Below the pieces are notes generated by a model, which saw nothing but the letters and a program-made list of their open reading frames with translations, did not search any database and was not told where the DNA came from. From Torymus aiolomorphi (taxonomy: Eukaryota; Arthropoda; Insecta; Hymenoptera; Torymidae): DNA of 64,000 bases. The DNA lies in contig CM070877.1 in NCBI GenBank assembly GCA_036365515.1, positions 11,848,601 to 11,912,600 of the forward strand, in the 5' to 3' direction. Positions 38,060 to 49,479 of the stretch are shown here, piece by piece (within the stretch, counting starts at the first letter, position 1; each line of letters begins with the position of its first letter). Both the position numbers and the translations under genes were made by a program.

Positions 38060-39190
38060 TATCATCGCCCATTCCCACCGCCCCCAAAATTCTTTATCAA
38101 ACGCATTACCAATCATAAGGCAAAATTAATTAAATAAAAGAAACTTGCTAATTAATTTTCGCCCAAACAAACAGAGCCACCAAAACTTTCCAATTCCATT
38201 CCTTGCCTTCCCAAAAAAAAACGCCCTCACTCTCGCGAACTTTCTCTAAAAACCAATCACACCCCCGGACCACTCACTCTCCCTTCCACGAATTCCTTGG
38301 ATGCATTCACCTCTCAACCCTCGCCCGTGCAGCGCGGCTTTTTTCCGGTGAGACGGCTTCTCTCTCCTCTCTCTGAACTTCCTCGAACTTTGACAGCTGG
38401 GCAAAAATACCAGAGACATTATTAAATATGATTACCCGCGGGGGGTTAAAAAGTAAAAAGTTGCGCCTGCGCTAGCGCAAAATAAAGGAGAGAGAGCCGG
38501 AGGGGGGTAAAAGAGTTCAGCCGGCCGTTTCCGCGCGCCCCGTCTCTCTCTCTCGCTCGCTCTCTCAAACTTTGATACGATTAAGACGGAACGAATTAAT
38601 CTTCATCCCTCTCGAACAGCTCTCTCCTCGGCAGGAGAGAAAATTTTTCAAAGGCACCGGCTGCCGGTGGGGGTGAGCTGCTGCTCGCTGCTGGGAAAAA
38701 AATAACGCGCGTCGCCTCGCGAGGGGGTTAGGCCGAGCGAGCGATCGCCAAACTGAAAAGCCCGTGGTTTCCCGTCGTCGCCGTTCGCTTCACCCTTTTC
38801 ACGCCGAGGCGAAGGCGACGTTAATTAGGACACGAGACGGCGCCGTCTCGCCCTTCGCGAAAAAGGAAGCCGAATATTCCGGGGCAGACAATCACGCGCG
38901 GGCGGGGTGGAGAGGGGTTTGTCGAAAAAAATTTGCGTTCCGATGGAAATCTGTGCGCGAGCAGGATTTATTGGACCCCGCGGAGCTGTGGCGGTGATTA
39001 AAGCCGACGGTTGTCGCTCTTTTGCCGCGCCGTTTTATTTTGCCGAAGATGGGGAGGGCGGGTGGCGCGAGGTTCGAGAGAAAACGCGGTGTGAATTATT
39101 TCAAGAGGCTGGCTGAGTTCTCAAACGAATTCTGTATGGATAATTGCGGAAGGGTATTGCAGCGCGGTGGGAATTATATCTTTTGCAAAA
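38060..39190. other. Skew-switch island 30
   Basis: A long C-rich left arm (about 38065-38320), a CpG-rich core of about 500 bases, and a very G-rich right arm (about 38895-39160). Overlapping + frames of 65-77 codons in the right arm have no known domain. Confidence 0.55.
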
Positions 39191-39229
39191 TATCAACATT
39201 TTCTTTAATACCTATTTAGACATATTCAG

Positions 39230-39590
39230 ATTTATTTTTAATAAAAAACAAAATTACATTTATCAAACTCACAAACATTGTTTTATTTATAAGTTATTTA
39301 AAAAGAGTAATTTATAAGCATAAGAAAACTATTGTATCCAAATAAATAACACTATGATCTTAGCGCAGAACCTAATTTAACCTCAACGAACAAACTTAAC
39401 TTGGATCTGTTTTTATTAAAACTGTTTATTAGGTTAAAGACTTTACTCACATTACTATTGATTGATAAAAATAGAAAAATAACAGAGTAATGCAAAGAAA
39501 TATATTAAAAAGATTGCTAAACCTAATGTAATAGAAACCTAAACCTGAATAAATGATCTTATAATAACATAGAATTTCCGGAAAAGTATA
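39230..39590. other. AT-rich stretch without recognised features
   Basis: Low-GC sequence between islands 30 and 31. Nothing is supported. Confidence 0.45.
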
Positions 39591-40140
39591 CTATAATCGA
39601 CCTAATATAAACAAAACCACTACTAGACTCATTTCTCTTCTTACCTAATTATTAATCAATAAAAGTACAAAACAGCAGATCACCACAAAAGCCCTAAACC
39701 CAAACAACGTTAAAACTACACCTCCAACTCCTGGGTGAACTTGCACAGTCCCTGACATTCCACGTCGTCGCTTCGCGTGGCACTTACCCTTGCAGATCGA
39801 AATAAGGGAAAGAAGAAGAGGAAGCCGGGGGGTGGAGAAGAGGGACAGCAGCCAGTGTGCGGTGGTAGCATCGGCCAGTGCTCGGTCAGCAGCGGTCTGG
39901 CTTTTCAATTCCCATTGTGAACATGACTTAATTGCCGGGTGGAAGGTGTCCGCTGCTGGTGCTGCGCGAGCATCTCTCTCTCTCTACGACATCGAGGAGC
40001 CGAAACGGAGGAAATCCCAGTTTCTCTCGCGTGATTTTCCACGGGATTTACAAGTACGGCAGAGCTGAATCGCCAGTCGGCGGGTGTGTGAAGGTTCTGA
40101 GGGTATTTGTATATTACGTCGGATGGTGAGGTGTAGTTAT
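39590..40140. other. Skew-switch island 31
   Basis: A+C-rich left arm (about 39600-39740), a short core, and a G-rich right arm (about 39800-39860 and 40070-40140). Confidence 0.5.
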
Positions 40141-40160
40141 CGATTTTGGGGTTGTTGAAC

Positions 40161-40177
40161 ATATATATATATATATA
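40161..40177. repeat. (AT)n microsatellite, about 8 units
   Basis: Short pure AT array after the right arm of island 31. Confidence 0.9.
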
Positions 40178-40438
40178 GAAATGTTTTTGAGTTTGAAGTA
40201 GCTTGATAAAGGTGATCACATGTATACTAATCCAATAACTGATCTCTCGATTGTATGCTTCGGACACATATTTATAGATGTAATGGAATGGTAAAAATAG
40301 AGAGATTCTGTCAAAAAAAAAACTCGATTACTGTTGATGAGAATCTCCTGCTGTTTTGGATCATTCAATGAAAATCGAATTATAGTAGCGTTCCATTCTA
40401 TTTTGGATAACAAAATTCCAAAACGGTTTTCTAAAAAT

Positions 40439-40482
40439 CGGGGGTTAGAACCCCCGTTATAGGATACGTTAGAATGTATCCT
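40439..40482. other. Twin hairpins sharing a GTTAGAA loop
   Basis: Hairpin 1 (40439-40456) has perfect 8 bp arms (CGGGGGTT against AACCCCCG) around AG. Hairpin 2 (40461-40482) has perfect 7 bp arms (AGGATAC against GTATCCT) around 8 bases. GTTAGAA is present at the tip of both. A further stem, GAGATTCT against AGAATCTC, lies upstream (about 40301-40353). The function is unknown; it may be a worn repeat. Confidence 0.6.
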
Positions 40483-40739
40483 CATCCAGACCAATATGTG
40501 ACATTATTTGGAGACTCTAAAGTCGTTATCGAATTAACCTACATAGTTAGCAATTTTAACGTGGTATTTTCATGGTATTCTAAGATTGGCCTAATAATGT
40601 CAAACTATTCGTTTTAAATTCAAATCGATTTACAGCAAAGGATGTAAGGACTTTTACTATTTGTATAAAGATTTCAAGTAAGAATTTGCAAAGTTCATGT
40701 TAATTAAATGTCAATCAAAGATACAATTGTACAGATTTT

Positions 40740-41390
40740 AATTACAAAAAAGAACAAAACAAAAACCTAAGAAAAAAAAAGAGGAGGACAGACGGACAAT
40801 AAAACAAACTAAAACACTCCTGACGGGCATAATAGTCGTACGAAAAATCCCAAACTCTCTTGCAACGGGCGTATATGATGTCGTCAGCCAGAACAGCACG
40901 TCGAATAAAAGCAGACGCTCAACCGAATTTGCTGATCGGCCGGTATTTAGCAATAAAGTTTGATTCCCCTCACCTCCCTATACGAAAGTGAAAGAAGCGC
41001 CTGATTCCGGGGGCGAAAATTACGGCCTCGGAGGGACGCGCGCGCGCGGAAAAGGCGAGACGACGCAGCAGAAGTCCGAAACGGCGCGAAGTTCCGTCGT
41101 TTAACGCGCTGGTGGTGGTGTGTATCGGAGGGAACGACGTGGAATGACCGGAAAGCCGCGTTCGCGGTCGGATGGGAAGGAGGGGAAAATCCCCCGACTC
41201 TTCTCTGCATTTATCCTTCGCAATGCAAGTTTTCGCTGTTTATGGGCGAAGGAGCTGTTGGAGAGAAAGAGAGAGAGTTTTCGGAGTTATTGAATTAGGC
41301 ATGGTGGATTGGCTTTGGATGATTTGGGGCGTAGGTGTTGAGGAATAGAAGTTAATTTGTATGAGGTTCAAGATTTTATTTCCAGTTTGG
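40740..41390. other. Skew-switch island 32
   Basis: A+C-rich left arm (about 40740-40830), CpG-rich core (about 40990-41110), and a G+T-rich right arm (about 41110-41370). Confidence 0.5.
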
Positions 41391-41569
41391 GCGCCAAATT
41401 TCGTGTTTGTTATTCAAGTAGATGATTAAGAAATTTTATTTTGTACGCCAAATTCGTATCTATGACCTACGTATCTTTGACAAGCTTTTAAAATTTAAAA
41501 GTATAGACAAAGTTAGATTGTTATAACGAAAAATGCCACGTTTTGGCTTGGGCGCTAAACTGTTTACGT

Positions 41570-42080
41570 AAGTAACACACGTCTGAAAACTTTGCGCGCC
41601 AAATTGCTGCCTCCAACCCACTCCCACCAATAAAACCACAGAAAACCATTAGTTCTACATTTTATTTTTTTCCTACTTTCGGCATTGTCATATATACGAA
41701 AAACACAGGCGATATTAAGGCAACGATGGCCGTTCCCCGCGACAAGACGAACGAGCGGTGGCGGACGTACGGCAAAAAAGTCGTGTCCTGCGTCAAATGG
41801 TCCTCTCGTACATCCTCGATGACGACGGCCATTCGCGAACTGGCCGCGCAGCGAGTCCATGGTAATGGCCGATATAAGCTTCTTTATCCTGCGGCTGACG
41901 GCGACGCGTCGGCTTGATGAACGGTTCACTCGAGCGAATTTAATGTCAGCGAATTCTGGCGTGTCGTAACGGGAGATCTATTGGGAATCGACTGTTTTAG
42001 GATAATTTTGAGGTTGAATAACGGACTGGTGTTATTTTTATCGTAGGATAATTTAGTGCAATTTCGGGTAACTTGTTAAA
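41570..42080. other. Skew-switch island 33
   Basis: C-rich left arm (about 41600-41660), CpG core (about 41720-41930), and a G+T-rich right arm (about 41950-42080). A 63-codon + frame through the core shows no known domain. Confidence 0.45.
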
Positions 42081-42309
42081 AGAGGGGAATAATAGAGAGC
42101 TGTACGACTTCGAAAATGAGGTCAAATGTGCATGATCGATTATGATACTTTTGCTGAATTTCGTCGTTAACAATTCATCTCGCGCGAAGGAGGAGTTTTG
42201 TACGAAAACTTTAATAAATGCTCACGTGATTTCCTTATCAAAAGAAGTGCACGCAGAGACTTCTCTTTGAATCGCAAGACTTGGCGAAAGAAAAGTTCCC
42301 TTCCATCGC

Positions 42310-42312
<3 letters not shown>

Positions 42313-42363
<51 letters not shown>
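42313..42363. repeat. (CT)n microsatellite, about 25 units
   Basis: Pure CT array on the C-rich side of island 34. Confidence 0.98.
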
Positions 42364-42367
<4 letters not shown>

Positions 42368-42450
42368 ACTCACATCAATCCGCGTATTTACCCAATCGGC
42401 TGACTGACGGGGTGAGGGAAAAAGTATGGAATATTTAGCGTGCAGCGAGC

Positions 42451-42480
42451 TATAAAAGCAATTATACGGGAACCATTGTT
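42451..42480 (+). promoter_or_regulatory. Candidate TATA promoter, rightward
   Basis: TATAAAAG at 42451-42458 matches the metazoan TATA box well. A weak initiator-like CCATTG has its A at 42475, about 24 bases downstream, slightly short for a TATA promoter. It lies at the centre of island 34, where rightward initiation would be expected. No transcript is demonstrated. Confidence 0.25.
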
Positions 42481-43039
42481 TGGGGGCGAGACTGCGCCCC
42501 GCCGATACGACGGGAGAGTTTGTCGTCGAAGAGCGAACGAGCGAGCTAGAGAACAATAAATACGAACCAGAGTCGATTCATTCGGCTCTTTATCGAGGAG
42601 CTCCCGAAATCTCAATTCGCCTCGAACACTCTCTTCCTGTTCATTACGCGCTTGACAAGTTCGCTGCTGCAGAATGAAGGCATAAGCGTGGATTTTCTTT
42701 TTTTTCGGGGGAGAGAGGGGGAAGCAGGGAGAGATTATTGACTTGGGTCGAGTGACTTTTCCGAGATGAGGGTAATTTTGATGGGCTTGGGTGGGTAGAT
42801 GATTTGTGAGTTTACATTTTTGCCATAACATTTTTCGTGCGATATAAGAACAAGAATAGTACAAAAAGTGAAGAAGTAAAAGTCGAACTGCAAATGGAGA
42901 AGTTAACGATCACAATTTAATTTGTATCCAAGATGTTAATGTTACAAAAAAATATGATTTGTGTGACTATACTTATTCTTCATAAATATTATATTAAAAT
43001 TTCCTGCACTAACTATATTAAAAAGTGAATCGAATTCGT

Positions 43040-43308
43040 CGATCAAGAACATCACTGCAGCCCTCCTTACGACGAAATTACACGCTCAATCAAAAGTAAC
43101 AAATCACCGAGCGTCCAATATACACCTAATTAGCATCGAGCGCGCGAGCTCTCGTCTCCTCTCCCTCCTCTCGGACTTTCTTCATCACGCCGCTCTCCGC
43201 TCTGGAACGAGGAAAAAAAGGGAAGGCAGAGAAAAAAACCGTCCAAGCCGTCGCTGCATTCAAATCGCACGTGTCAAAACTAATAAAGACGACGATCGCG
43301 CGGATTCG

Positions 43309-43401
<93 letters not shown>

Positions 43402-43950
43402 ACGCAGCCGCGCGCGGGGAACAGATGGCTGATCAGATACCAGAAATTAAGGGCGCGAGCAGCGGCGAGAGCAAGAGAGAAATGTGTATTAATTTTTCAA
43501 GTTTTTTAATTAGCGAATGTCTCCGTTTCGCTCCGCGGGAGAAAGAGAGCGCGAGAGAGAGCGACATTTATATTAGAGCCCGCCGGCCGTGTCCTGCTTT
43601 TCCACTCCTCCGAGCGAGTGAGTGCGCTCTGTCTCTTTCAACCCCTAGCTTTCTCGCTTTTTTTTCTTCCGACGACGACAACGACGAAGGAACGAAGGTC
43701 CTTACTTCTTCTGTCTTTTCTCGGCCGCGCCTTTTTCGACTCTTTCGTCCTGGATATAGTAGTTTCTCAGAGCAAGCTGCACAGAGCGAGAGCGAGAGAG
43801 GGATGCGATTTTTTTCGAGGGAGAGATAAGGGAACCGTTCATTTGTTATTCGTTATTATGTATATTAAATAATAATTAGGGTCGGGTGAAGAAGATTAAT
43901 AAAAGAATGTTTATTTCTTCTACGAGATTGATTGCCATTTTACTATTAAG
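43040..43950. other. Skew-switch island 35
   Basis: C-rich left arm (about 43050-43200), a wide core with a CT array, and a purine-rich right side (about 43780-43910). The 134-codon + frame from 43425 is Ser/Arg/Phe-rich without a recognisable domain. Confidence 0.45.
43312..43398. repeat. (CT)n microsatellite, about 43 units
   Basis: Pure CT array upstream of the purine-rich side of island 35. Confidence 0.98.
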
Positions 43951-44049
43951 TTTTCTTTGGGAGTTCGTTTAATGTAACGAGTTTCACAGACATATTTAAA
44001 TGGACACTGTGTCGTCATTTTAATTTTATTATTTAAAATTTGGACAAAT

Positions 44050-45030
44050 TTTTATCCATTACAGCAGTACCGAAATCGGACATTCTCACACTACAAGACT
44101 AAACTTTTTAATTTTATCTCCACAAAAGTTAAATAACAATCCCGAACGACCAAGAAACCCAACCTTCCATTCCGACCGTCAGAAATCATAAAACTCATTA
44201 GCATTCGCTTAAAAGCTCGCGCGGGCGGCATCTTCGAATTTCATCCGCCGTCTCTCTTCTCCCACGCGCAAAAAAGAAATCAGGTCACAAGCCCCGCGCC
44301 GTCATAAGTAAAACTACCTTCAACTCGCGCTCACAAAAGCCCATCTTCCAGAAGGAAAAATCTCCTTCCCCACAAAAGACATTCTCCGGATATCGCGTTT
44401 CTCGCGCTACGCGGACCACATCATCATCCACCCGCACAATAGCCGCGCGCGACCTGTTTATGCCCCACTTATATACCGGCAAACGGGCCAGAACTAATTA
44501 GCCTCAAGACTGTGTTTTTCTCCCAGGGCGGGCGGACGGACAATGGGCCTCGAGACACCTCCTCGTCATAATGCGGAGAGAGAACCATTAAGTTCCGCGT
44601 CTCCAGTCTGCGTATTCCTTTTCCTCCGACTCCCACAAAGGAGAAAGAGAGACTGTCTCTGTCTCTCCCGGCGCTTTTTCTCTATATACCCCTTTTTTTC
44701 CTCAGCCTGGGGGAGGCATGAGGCAGCTTCCCTCTTTTTCGCCGCAGTGCGGATAATTTCGCGGGTGCAACCCCTTCTCACAGGTAATGCGACGACAATG
44801 CGAAGGTAATGAGCTGCGAGGATATCCGATTTTGCGGTAACCCCGGGGAGTGGGTGCGAGGAGCGCGTTTATAAATAGAGACGATGTTATTGCTCAATTA
44901 GGAGGGAGTTTTGGGGTTGGCAAGAAAAAAAAAGGATAATTGAGATTTACAATGTGGGTGGTGGTGGTGGTAAGCGTTTTGTGGCGGTTGCGGTACGGTA
45001 GAGGTTGCTTGGAAGGAAGATATGGTGTTT
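44050..45030. other. Skew-switch island 36
   Basis: Long C-rich left arm (about 44080-44450), a mixed core, and a very G-rich right arm (about 44840-45020) with a GGT triplet run near 44955-44971. Confidence 0.55.
44870..44900 (+). promoter_or_regulatory. Candidate TATA promoter, rightward
   Basis: TATAAATA at 44870-44877 is followed by an initiator-like TCAATT whose A is at 44896, 26 bases downstream, within the normal spacing. It lies at the start of the G-rich arm of island 36. No transcript is demonstrated. Confidence 0.3.
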
Positions 45031-45237
45031 CGAACTATTGTATAGCGTAAAATTATAATAATTAAGTGGTATTATCTGGTGATAAAGGAATTTAAGGTGA
45101 ACTAATTGGATTAGGAATTAAACGATCGATTGATAATAAAACGAACTATTTTCAAAAGTTTTTAAAAATTATGTATTTTAACATGAGTTAAAATTTTTAA
45201 GAATTTATTGTATAATAACGTAAGAGTGGAAAATTAC

Positions 45238-45806
45238 TAAGGTAAAAGATCCAAAAGATGGACACTTTGAAAAGTTGAAGCAAAAGATGGACAGTGATAA
45301 AAATCATATATAAAATTTAAAAATGTCGAAACATTTTGTTTTCTAATTTTCTTTTTTGTATGAACTTTCTTATGAAGCTAATTTGAAGTCGGTTTGTGAC
45401 TGACAAAAAGAAAAATTTAAGAGAATCAAATATTGAGGTTATGATGAGAGCCGATGGTGCTGTCCATCTGTACCTTCCATATAAATTTAGTGGTAGCAGT
45501 AGTTGGACCATTTAAACTACATGTAATTTCGCTGTCCAACTATTCCTACCAAAATTGTTCGACTACTCCTGCAAAGAAAAAAATCACCTTTGCATCTTCT
45601 CCGACAATTGAGTCATTAGTTAAAGCCGATTTAAATTTTGTATTTTAATCATTTATTAACAATATTTTGTCTTATTCGTTACAAAAATGTATTTCGCTCA
45701 TACATATACCGAAATTTTTACCCAAGCCAATGATTTTCACTGAGAAAAAAAAATCATTGAAAATTTTTAGAGTCATAAGTGTCCATCTTCTGGGTCTTTT
45801 ACCTTA
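45238..45806. mobile_element. TIR element with TA target duplication (565 bp)
   Basis: The 28-base terminal inverted repeats start AGGTAAAAGA and end GATGGACACTT, with two mismatches between the ends. TA flanks both sides (45238-45239, 45805-45806), as in Tc1/mariner-type insertions. GATGGACA or its complement occurs inside the TIRs and again near 45285 and 45464, with a variant near 45524. These may be internal transposase-binding repeats (inference). Longest frames are about 64 codons, so it is nonautonomous. The AGGTA terminus is shared with the 664 bp foldback. Confidence 0.8.
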
Positions 45807-46119
45807 ATAGTATTGAAGTTATTTATATAATAGTACCGTGTATTTATGAAATAATGTTTCAAGTATATACTTACGTGACCAAAGAAGGCTTAAACTAAGA
45901 AAGAAAACTCGTTTGCATAGACACGTACCTGCAACAGAAAAATAAAATTCCGCTAAGCATACATTCTTCTGTCAGTAAAAGTAATATGATAAACAAACTT
46001 ATATCTTATCTAAATTCTTTTCCTTTCTTGGAAATTTTAACCTATATAAAATTACAAATTCATGATTCTCAAGCACGTAATCTAAATATAAAAAAAAAAA
46101 TTTAAAGCATAGTTTATTT

Positions 46120-46504
46120 ACCCGACGAAACTACAATCATCGCGGATTAAAACAATTAGACCCCCACAATCACAGCTTAAATCACTCCGCGCCGGCAATC
46201 CTCAGCCAATCTCGCGCCGCGCAAAAACAAAGCGCCTCCTCTGCATCCTCCGCCCCACCTCCACTGCGACCTTTTACAAAACCCGCCACCACCACCCCGG
46301 CTCGCTAAAAAATAAAGGACCTGTGACCGAGGCACGAGGCGACGCCCGATGATAGATAGCCCCGCGAGCGAATCTCTCTCTCTCTCTTTTCACGGCGATC
46401 GCTCGGCCGGAAGTAAAATGAATTTAAGATCCCTCGCCGGAAAAACTTTTCCTAATTTAGCACAATAATGGATAGCGTCGTTCCGCGCGTCGACGTTTGC
46501 CTCT

Positions 46505-46565
<61 letters not shown>

Positions 46566-46830
46566 TCTTGCGCGCAGCGAAAAAGGGGCCGAGTTTTATA
46601 GTCCGCGGTCGAGCGAAGACGGTGGAGGAAAGAGAAAGAGAGAGAGAGAGAGAAGGAGCGCAGCGATGTAAAGTTATCGAGTTAATTTTACATGAATAAG
46701 CATTGCTTATTATGTGGCAAAATGAGGTTTTTCGGAGTAGAGCTGGCGGGGTTATTGGCGGATTTTTGTATTTTGTAAGATTGTTATACAGGGAGGTTTG
46801 TAATTATTTAGAAAATGAATGGCTTGATAA
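46120..46830. other. Skew-switch island 37
   Basis: C-rich left arm (46141-46200: C21, G9), CpG core with a TC array, and G-rich right arm (46741-46800: G21, C4). Confidence 0.55.
46509..46562. repeat. (TC)n microsatellite, about 27 units
   Basis: Pure TC array before the G-rich arm of island 37. Confidence 0.98.
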
Positions 46831-46959
46831 AGATTAAAAATTGTATTTTTAACGAAAATATTATGTTTTACGTTTGTGTGTTTAACTAGGCCATAGGAAA
46901 AAGGGGGGAGTATTGATTTCAGATTCACCTTAATTCATGAACAAATTTAGAGATAACTT

Positions 46960-47560
46960 TAAAAAATAGAACACGCATAAGTATAATTTCAAACAATAAC
47001 AACAAGCGTAAAATAACAGTTACAGTATATAGTAAAAAAAAAAAAAAAAACATTAACAATCGTTCCCAATATACAATATCTCAATACGTCATAATTCACG
47101 GAACCCCGGCAGAGAGATTCGCAACTCTCCACATATACACTCGCATGTCTCATCTCAGCGACAAAGAAAGTCACGGGCTTTCGCGAACTGTTATGCGTGC
47201 GCGCAAAACCGGCGTCTTTTTCCCGCAAAGTCCATACATTATTATACACACGCGCGCTGTTACGCGTTGATTAGGCACGTACGCGGCTCTGGTTTACAGT
47301 ACACATGCGGGCGGGCGTGACATCCCTGCCGCGCGCGCGCGACTCCTGGAAGCGTGTGTAACGACATGCAACCCAAGAATAAATTGCCCGCGTGTTTTGG
47401 AAATTCGCATGCGCGCTGTTATGCGTGCGTGTGTGTAGAAGTGGGTCAGGAGAGTGGTTGGCAAAGGGGAACAAGGGAAATAAGGCGGTGGGATTAGTCA
47501 TTTTAAGGGGGGCTGGTGTTGGTAGCAATATGAGGTAATGGTTGTTCTTTTGAAAATTTG
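46960..47560. other. Skew-switch island 38
   Basis: A+C-rich left arm (47041-47100: C13, G3, A-rich), CG-rich core (about 47200-47350), and G-rich right arm (47461-47520: G25, C5). Confidence 0.6.
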
Positions 47561-47569
47561 TATGCTTTC

Positions 47570-48225
47570 CTAATTCGTATATCATCGTTTTTTTATTTTT
47601 TTATTTGAGAAAAAATTGTATTAGTTTTGTATTTACGACAGTAGTCGATAGGCGAATCAATGTAATTTTATTGAAACACTGAAACAGCTTCTGCATTTAC
47701 ATTGGCTCCTGTGTATATAGCATATATAGTGAAAGCAGCCACGCCCGTCACAATTTATACTTACTTTTTTATTAAACATGCTAAAAATAATTTATTCCTT
47801 ATAAGCTGGAAATCTGTAATTTTGATGCATCTTTAATAATTGATATAATACTGAAGTACATTTACTCTTAACGAATACAAAATTTTGATGCTAGAAACTA
47901 TAAGCTTATTCGAATATTTTTTTTTTCGTGAACTATTAAATAAAGAATAAAATCTGAACATAATATTGACATAATTTATTCTAATATTAACATAATCGTA
48001 TTGTGTTTTGAAATACTTTTCTACTTCTGGCCATCGCTTTTAACAAATAATTAAAACATGTTATTTATTTTTTTAAACTACAGCCATCATTAATTTGATT
48101 ATTAATTATTTAATACTTTCCACTTTAATTATTTTCATTCCAATAAATATTCCAATAAATAATACCTAATTATTAAATAAAAATGCATATTTAATTTTAA
48201 ATTCTCGCGCCTTTTGTCCAAGAGC
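47570..48225. other. AT-rich stretch without recognised features
   Basis: Very AT-rich DNA leading to the SINE. It contains a short direct duplication of ATTCCAATAAATA near 48137-48160 and nothing else I can support. Confidence 0.45.
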
Positions 48226-48558
48226 CAATCACAGATCTAGTTCTAGTTATTTTATTGGCTTTGGGTACTTTATGACGCCGTTATGCCACCATTCATGTTT
48301 GTTTTATACTCCAAGGGAGTGAATTTGTTTTGTTAGCGAAGCCTATAGATAGTTGGAGGACGCTACCGCCCCAATTACTGGACCTACAGTTTCAAGTGGG
48401 TTCCGAACCACCGAGACCACGGTGAAAGTAAGCACATGAAAAAATTTATTTTTTCAGTGGTGCCGGCTTTTTCACGGGAGCGGGAATCGAACCCGAGACC
48501 TTTAGGTTACGAGTCCGACGCGCTCCCGCTGAGCCACCGTGGTTCTCAATCACAGATC
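48226..48558 (-). mobile_element. tRNA-derived SINE with 12 bp target-site duplication
   Basis: CAATCACAGATC occurs at 48226-48237 and again at 48547-48558, enclosing a 309 bp element (48238-48546). Read on the - strand it opens with a tRNA-like head: A box TGGCTCAGCGG (48526-48536) and a perfect B box GGTTCGATTCC (48483-48493), the internal RNA polymerase III promoter. The loop CTCGTAA would give a Thr-like CGT anticodon, but the anticodon stem no longer pairs. A unique body follows and the 3' end is A-rich (AATAAAATAAC). Such elements move using a LINE reverse transcriptase; no partner LINE lies in the window. Confidence 0.88.
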
Positions 48559-48599
48559 AAATCTATAGAGGCTTCATTCTTCCGGTCATCACTTTTTTC

Positions 48600-49220
48600 A
48601 GAAGAGAATTTCAATTTACCCTCGACGTAACTCAATCCCAAATTGCATTCTCAGCGATATATCATATAAAAACTCAAAATACGAAACGAAGTACACAGGA
48701 AAAGAGTGACCAACAAACCGCTAGCTCAAATCGACCGAGCGAGAAGCGACAGAGCGGGAACCCGATCCTAGCGCGAAAAAAAAAACTAGACGAGGCGGCG
48801 AAAAGAACACACACATAGATGGGGACGAAACGCTTATATGATTCTCGGTACTTATACATAGGAGGCGCCAAAACCCGTGAGAGCCACCGCGAAGTTTCTG
48901 TTACATATACTTAGCGCAAATATCGCCGCGCGCGTCGTGTTGCAAAGACGCGCTTCGGGAAATACGCGCGAGTAACAGCTGAGCTGGCATCTGCGTTGGT
49001 TGACTCGTTACACGGAATTGAGAAATGTCTAGTGCGAGGCGAAAAAAAAAGAGAATTCGAGTTCAATGGTTTGGTGCTCGAGCGGAGGAAAATTGCCGGT
49101 TTCCGGGTAAAGGAGGGGTTTGGAGAGTGGTTTGTGCTTTGGCTGCAGTAATTTTCAAGTTGCAGCTTTTTGGTTCAGTTAGGTACATATGTAATGATCA
49201 GGTCTATGAAGCAAGTTAAT
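48600..49220. other. Skew-switch island 39
   Basis: A+C-rich left arm (about 48610-48720), CpG-rich core (about 48890-49010), and G-rich right arm (about 49070-49190). Confidence 0.5.
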
Positions 49221-49479
49221 CGTTTTGCATAAGGTGATTGGAGAAATGCATTATTTTTAGTGTATTACAAGCAGTCAAAATGTTGAATTTTCACTTATGG
49301 ATTTTGCAAATCGTTGTAATTTATCCAGAATTATTATTGATCTCGGTATGTCGGTATATTTTGTTCCAATGCGCACTGGGTCCGAAGGAGATGATTAGTA
49401 TACGGCTTTATTTCATAAAATAAATTACTATATTACTAAGATAGACTTATAGCTATTTGATTTTAGCATTCAGCAAAAG

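Larger units (their letters stand above)
42230..42830. other. Skew-switch island 34
   Basis: The CT array lies in the left arm, a TATAAAAG element at the centre, and a G-rich right arm at about 42690-42810. Confidence 0.5.

Noticed and set aside
48476..48546. Functional tRNA-Thr (CGT) gene on -
   Set aside because: The anticodon stem does not pair, and the sequence is the head of a 309 bp element with target duplications, so it is called a SINE.
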